Origin: Methylobacter sp.
Lineage (GTDB): Bacteria; Pseudomonadota; Gammaproteobacteria; Methylococcales; Methylomonadaceae
DNA length: 9,586 nucleotides
Reading direction: 5' to 3'
Assembly (NCBI GenBank): GCA_028714995.1
Contig: JAQTLI010000074.1
Coordinates: 1 to 9,586 of the forward strand
Under the pieces are notes generated by a model. It saw only the letters and a program-made list of their open reading frames with translations, did not search any database and had not been told where the DNA came from. Shown piece by piece: positions 7,662 through 9,586 of this stretch (the first letter of the stretch is position 1; each line of letters opens with the position of its first letter). The position numbers were made by a program, and so were the translations under genes.

Positions 7662-7709
7662 CTTCTAGGTTTCCTCTCATCTTGTGTCTGTAAGCTTTAC
7701 TCAAACGTA

Positions 7710-7770
7710 GCAACTTGCGCTTAACGCCGGTTGCGATGACTTTGGGGATGAATGGTTTTCACCGTTCATC
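7710..7770 (+). other. Two stem-loops in the leader of the exopolysaccharide operon
   Basis: Stem A has arms GCAACTTGCG (7710-7719) and CGCCGGTTGC (7725-7734), with one mismatch, one G-U pair and a 5-nt loop. Stem B has arms GATGAATGGT (7747-7756) and ACCGTTCATC (7761-7770), fully paired with one G-U pair and a TTTC loop. Stem B ends 33 nt before ATG 7804. No known riboswitch class is recognised. Without a mapped transcription start I cannot say whether these are transcribed or are DNA-level sites. Confidence 0.4.
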
Positions 7771-7803
7771 ATTGAGCGCAGACAAAATAGGGGTTTAACG
7801 AAT

Positions 7804-9228
7804 ATGCCACTCGGATTAGGTAATATCTTCAACGGGCTCTTTAAGCAATATGGACACACGGTGATCCTATTGCTGAGGTTTATCGACATAGCCATGCTAA
7901 TCGGTGCCGCTTGGGTTTCTCATTATTTCTGGCTTAATCAGTTCGTCATCGATCAGGATTACCGCATAGTGATCGCCCTGGGCATTTTGGCGGCCATCAT
8001 TTTTTTCGAAATTGGCCAGGTTTATCGTCCTTGGTGGAATGATGCGATGCGCGGGGAAATCGCGCGTATCGTCAGGGCTTGGGTATCCGCCATTGCGTTG
8101 GTTATTTCCATTGTTGCGCTGGTTCGTTTGCAATTCTGGTTCGGCTCCAGTTATCGCTGGATCGTCACCTGGTGGGTGCTGGGATTGTTATTCGTGCTCA
8201 CTGCCCGTAGCCTGATTTCTCATCTGTTGCAATGGTTGCGTGCTCGTGGCTGGTCTCAGGGGCGTATCGTCATGGTCGGGTTGAACCATATGGCCGTTGC
8301 GGTTAGCCGACAGTTGAGTCAGTCATCTTGGGCTGGTTTGCAAGTGATTGGTTATGTCGATGACCCATCCGAAAATCAGCATCCAGTGGGTGATTTTTCG
8401 CTACCGCGGCTTGGGGATTTGCAAGATCTCACGTCCATAGTCACCAAGAAAGCCATAGACGAAGTATGGATTGCGTTCCCCGGTGAAGAATCGCTTGCGG
8501 AACGCGCGCAATATCAACTGCGGCATCTGCCGGTCAGCATCCGGTTGGTTATAGACTGTTTTGATTTCAAGCAGAGTAAATTCCTCAGTTTGAACACGGT
8601 GGCAGGTATTCCGACCCTGGATTTTTCAGTTTCTCCATTGCATGGCGTTAACCGCTATATTAAGGAGATCATGGATAGATTGTTTGCGCTGATCCTGTTG
8701 TTACTGATTAGTCCGTTATTGTTACTCATAGCTATCGGCGTCAAGCTGAGTTCCCCCGGCCCAGTGTTTTACCGGCAAGAGCGGGTTGGCTGGAACAATC
8801 GTTCGTTCACTATGTTGAAGTTTCGCTCGATGCCGGTGGACGCCGAAGCCAAAACCGGCGCGGTGTGGGCAAAGCCTGGCGAACAACGGGCGACCCGGTT
8901 TGGCGGTTTCTTGCGCAAAACCAGTCTTGACGAGCTGCCGCAACTGATCAATGTGCTTAAGGGCGACATGTCCCTGGTCGGGCCTAGGCCCGAGCGCCCG
9001 GATTTTGTCGAAGTCTTCAAGGATCAGGTGCCGAATTACATGAAAAAGCACATGGTCAAGGCGGGTATCACTGGTTGGGCTCAAGTCAACGGCTGGCGCG
9101 GGGACACAGATTTGAACCAGCGCATCGAACACGATTTGTATTACATCCAGCATTGGTCGGTATGGTTTGATCTGGAAATTGCACTGCGCACTGTACTAAC
9201 CGGTTTTATCAATAAAAATGCCTATTAA
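7804..9228 (+). CDS. Undecaprenyl-phosphate hexose-1-phosphate transferase (WcaJ-type initiating transferase)
   Basis: This 474-residue integral membrane enzyme begins repeat-unit assembly by moving a hexose-1-phosphate, probably glucose, from a UDP-sugar to undecaprenyl phosphate at the inner leaflet. Hydrophobic segments lie at about 20-43, 54-74, 92-114 and 118-137. A Rossmann-like domain follows (about 152-250, starting GRIVMVGLN). Then comes the hydrophobic hairpin of the catalytic domain (about 290-315, SPLLLLIAIGVKL), with KFRSM (339-343), the catalytic Asp-Glu pair D376-E377 in SLDELPQL, and VGPRPE (392-397). The C-terminus shows GITGWAQVNGWRG, also typical. Length and order match full-length polyprenyl glycosylphosphotransferases. 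The start has AGGGG 10 nt upstream, slightly far. A Wza-like export gene starts 14 bp downstream, so both belong to an exopolysaccharide operon. The glucose specificity is family-level inference; galactose or another sugar is possible. Confidence 0.94.
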   Translation: MPLGLGNIFNGLFKQYGHTVILLLRFIDIAMLIGAAWVSHYFWLNQFVIDQDYRIVIALGILAAIIFFEIGQVYRPWWNDAMRGEIARIVRAWVSAIALVISIVALVRLQFWFGSSYRWIVTWWVLGLLFVLTARSLISHLLQWLRARGWSQGRIVMVGLNHMAVAVSRQLSQSSWAGLQVIGYVDDPSENQHPVGDFSLPRLGDLQDLTSIVTKKAIDEVWIAFPGEESLAERAQYQLRHLPVSIRLVIDCFDFKQSKFLSLNTVAGIPTLDFSVSPLHGVNRYIKEIMDRLFALILLLLISPLLLLIAIGVKLSSPGPVFYRQERVGWNNRSFTMLKFRSMPVDAEAKTGAVWAKPGEQRATRFGGFLRKTSLDELPQLINVLKGDMSLVGPRPERPDFVEVFKDQVPNYMKKHMVKAGITGWAQVNGWRGDTDLNQRIEHDLYYIQHWSVWFDLEIALRTVLTGFINKNAY

Positions 9229-9231
9229 GGA
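9227..9231 (+). promoter_or_regulatory. Ribosome-binding site overlapping the upstream stop codon
   Basis: AAGGA begins inside the TAA stop of the transferase gene and lies 11 nt before ATG 9243. The overlap points to coupled translation of the two genes. The spacing favours the first of the three in-frame ATGs, since the others lie 23 and 35 nt away. Confidence 0.5.
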
Positions 9232-9242
9232 ATATACACGCC

Positions 9243-9266
9243 ATGTTTAGATCAATGTTTAGATCA
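9243..9266 (+). repeat. Perfect 12-nt tandem repeat spanning the start codon
   Basis: ATGTTTAGATCA occurs twice in a row and is followed by a third ATG at 9267. The encoded N-terminus therefore reads MFRSMFRSM, with three in-frame start codons. The unit is a multiple of three, so gain or loss of a copy changes signal peptide length and start spacing but not the frame. Confidence 0.9.
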
Positions 9267-9586
9267 ATGTCCCTGATACCGGTCTTGCTGCTGCAAGCCT
9301 GCGCTTCAACGCCCGGCATGGAGATGGAGGAGACCAATGGCCCGTTATCGCATATAGAGGTTCCGGTGATGAAAGACGGCAAGTTAGTCAAGGAAAAGGC
9401 GCAGATTTCTCAGATCACCGCAGACCTGATTATCGAGCGGGAAAATTCGAAACAGCGGGAGATCAATAATCTCCCGTCTCAGAATGTCCCCATGACCGAA
9501 TATAGGATCGGCCCGCACGACAGGCTTCAAATCACGGTGTGGGAACATCCAGAACTGAACGATCCGGGAGGTGAGAAAATCGACCC
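9243..9586 (+). CDS. Wza-like polysaccharide export lipoprotein, C-terminus cut by window edge
   Basis: This is the first 114 residues of an outer-membrane polysaccharide export protein; family members run to about 350-400 residues and form the octameric export channel. A basic, short signal peptide ends in lipobox LLQAC, giving lipidation at C20, with Ala at +2 fitting outer-membrane sorting. After a charged linker (about 25-84) the Poly_export (PES) domain begins at YRIGPHDRLQITVWEHPEL (about 87-105). This closely follows the usual YRIGPGDVLxIxVWxxPEL pattern, with His where Gly is common. The gene follows the initiating transferase by 14 bp on the same strand, as expected in a Wzx/Wzy-type exopolysaccharide operon. 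The start could be any of three in-frame ATGs (9243, 9255, 9267). The first has the best ribosome-binding-site spacing; the last would still leave a plausible if short signal peptide. Confidence 0.9.
   Translation, partial: MFRSMFRSMSLIPVLLLQACASTPGMEMEETNGPLSHIEVPVMKDGKLVKEKAQISQITADLIIERENSKQREINNLPSQNVPMTEYRIGPHDRLQITVWEHPELNDPGGEKID

Noticed and set aside
7691..7701. Short palindrome GTAAGCTTTAC as an operator
   Set aside because: The arms are only four bases, which is expected by chance in a gap of this size.
7700..7722. JUMPstart/ops element (RfaH recruitment site) before the polysaccharide operon
   Set aside because: Only a short GTAGC core matches; the flanking GGCG and downstream bases of the ops consensus are absent.
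7705..7800. Cyclic di-GMP (GEMM) riboswitch in the polysaccharide leader
   Set aside because: The conserved GEMM core sequences are not present; only generic stem-loops are seen.
8722..9153. 143-codon open frame antisense to the transferase gene
   Set aside because: It lies opposite the conserved catalytic domain of the initiating transferase and shows no domain or ribosome-binding site of its own.

Overview
The window looks like chromosomal DNA from a Gram-negative gammaproteobacterium. The lines of evidence are outer-membrane lipoproteins with lipoboxes, a Wza-type capsule/exopolysaccharide export protein, and a kinase plus lipoprotein pair resembling GlrK/QseE and QseG, which is known from Gammaproteobacteria. 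Base composition is mixed, near 50% GC by eye. A methanotroph-like or other environmental lineage is possible but cannot be fixed from the sequence. I see no tRNA, rRNA, insertion sequence, CRISPR array or phage gene. The DNA is almost fully coding, and neither intergenic gap exceeds 300 bases.

Minus-strand block (1-3680). Three closely packed genes read leftward as one likely operon. First is a GlrK/QseE-like membrane sensor kinase (2115-3680). After a 24 bp gap comes a QseG-like outer-membrane lipoprotein (1515-2090). After a 5 bp gap comes a second membrane sensor kinase (1509 to beyond position 1, C-terminus cut by the window edge). The two kinases differ sharply. The edge kinase has a textbook H-box (SHELRTP) and intact ATP-binding boxes. 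The first kinase keeps its ATP-binding boxes, but its phosphoacceptor histidine is an arginine (AREIDLP). It therefore looks like a pseudo-histidine kinase sharing an operon with a complete one.

Divergent intergenic region (3681-3903). It holds the kinase ribosome-binding site and one perfect TATAAT on the minus strand.

Plus-strand block (3904-9586). First comes a 1222-residue secreted multidomain protein. It has a duplicated beta-rich module, further accessory regions, and a C-terminal TIM-barrel-like glycoside hydrolase domain with candidate catalytic glutamates E945 (TNEID) and E1062 (LGETG). A hairpin follows its stop codon. A 231 bp gap then carries 11-nt-phased direct repeats and two stem-loops ahead of the next gene, a WcaJ-type undecaprenyl-phosphate hexose-1-phosphate transferase that starts the lipid-linked repeat unit. 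Fourteen bases later begins a Wza-like polysaccharide export lipoprotein, cut by the right edge.

How they may work together. The plus-strand genes look like the head of an exopolysaccharide operon (initiation and export) with a secreted polysaccharide-active enzyme beside it, an arrangement reminiscent of PslG in the Pseudomonas Psl locus. The divergent kinase-lipoprotein-kinase operon could sense the envelope and control this locus through a response regulator that is not in the window. That regulatory link is inference from gene position only.
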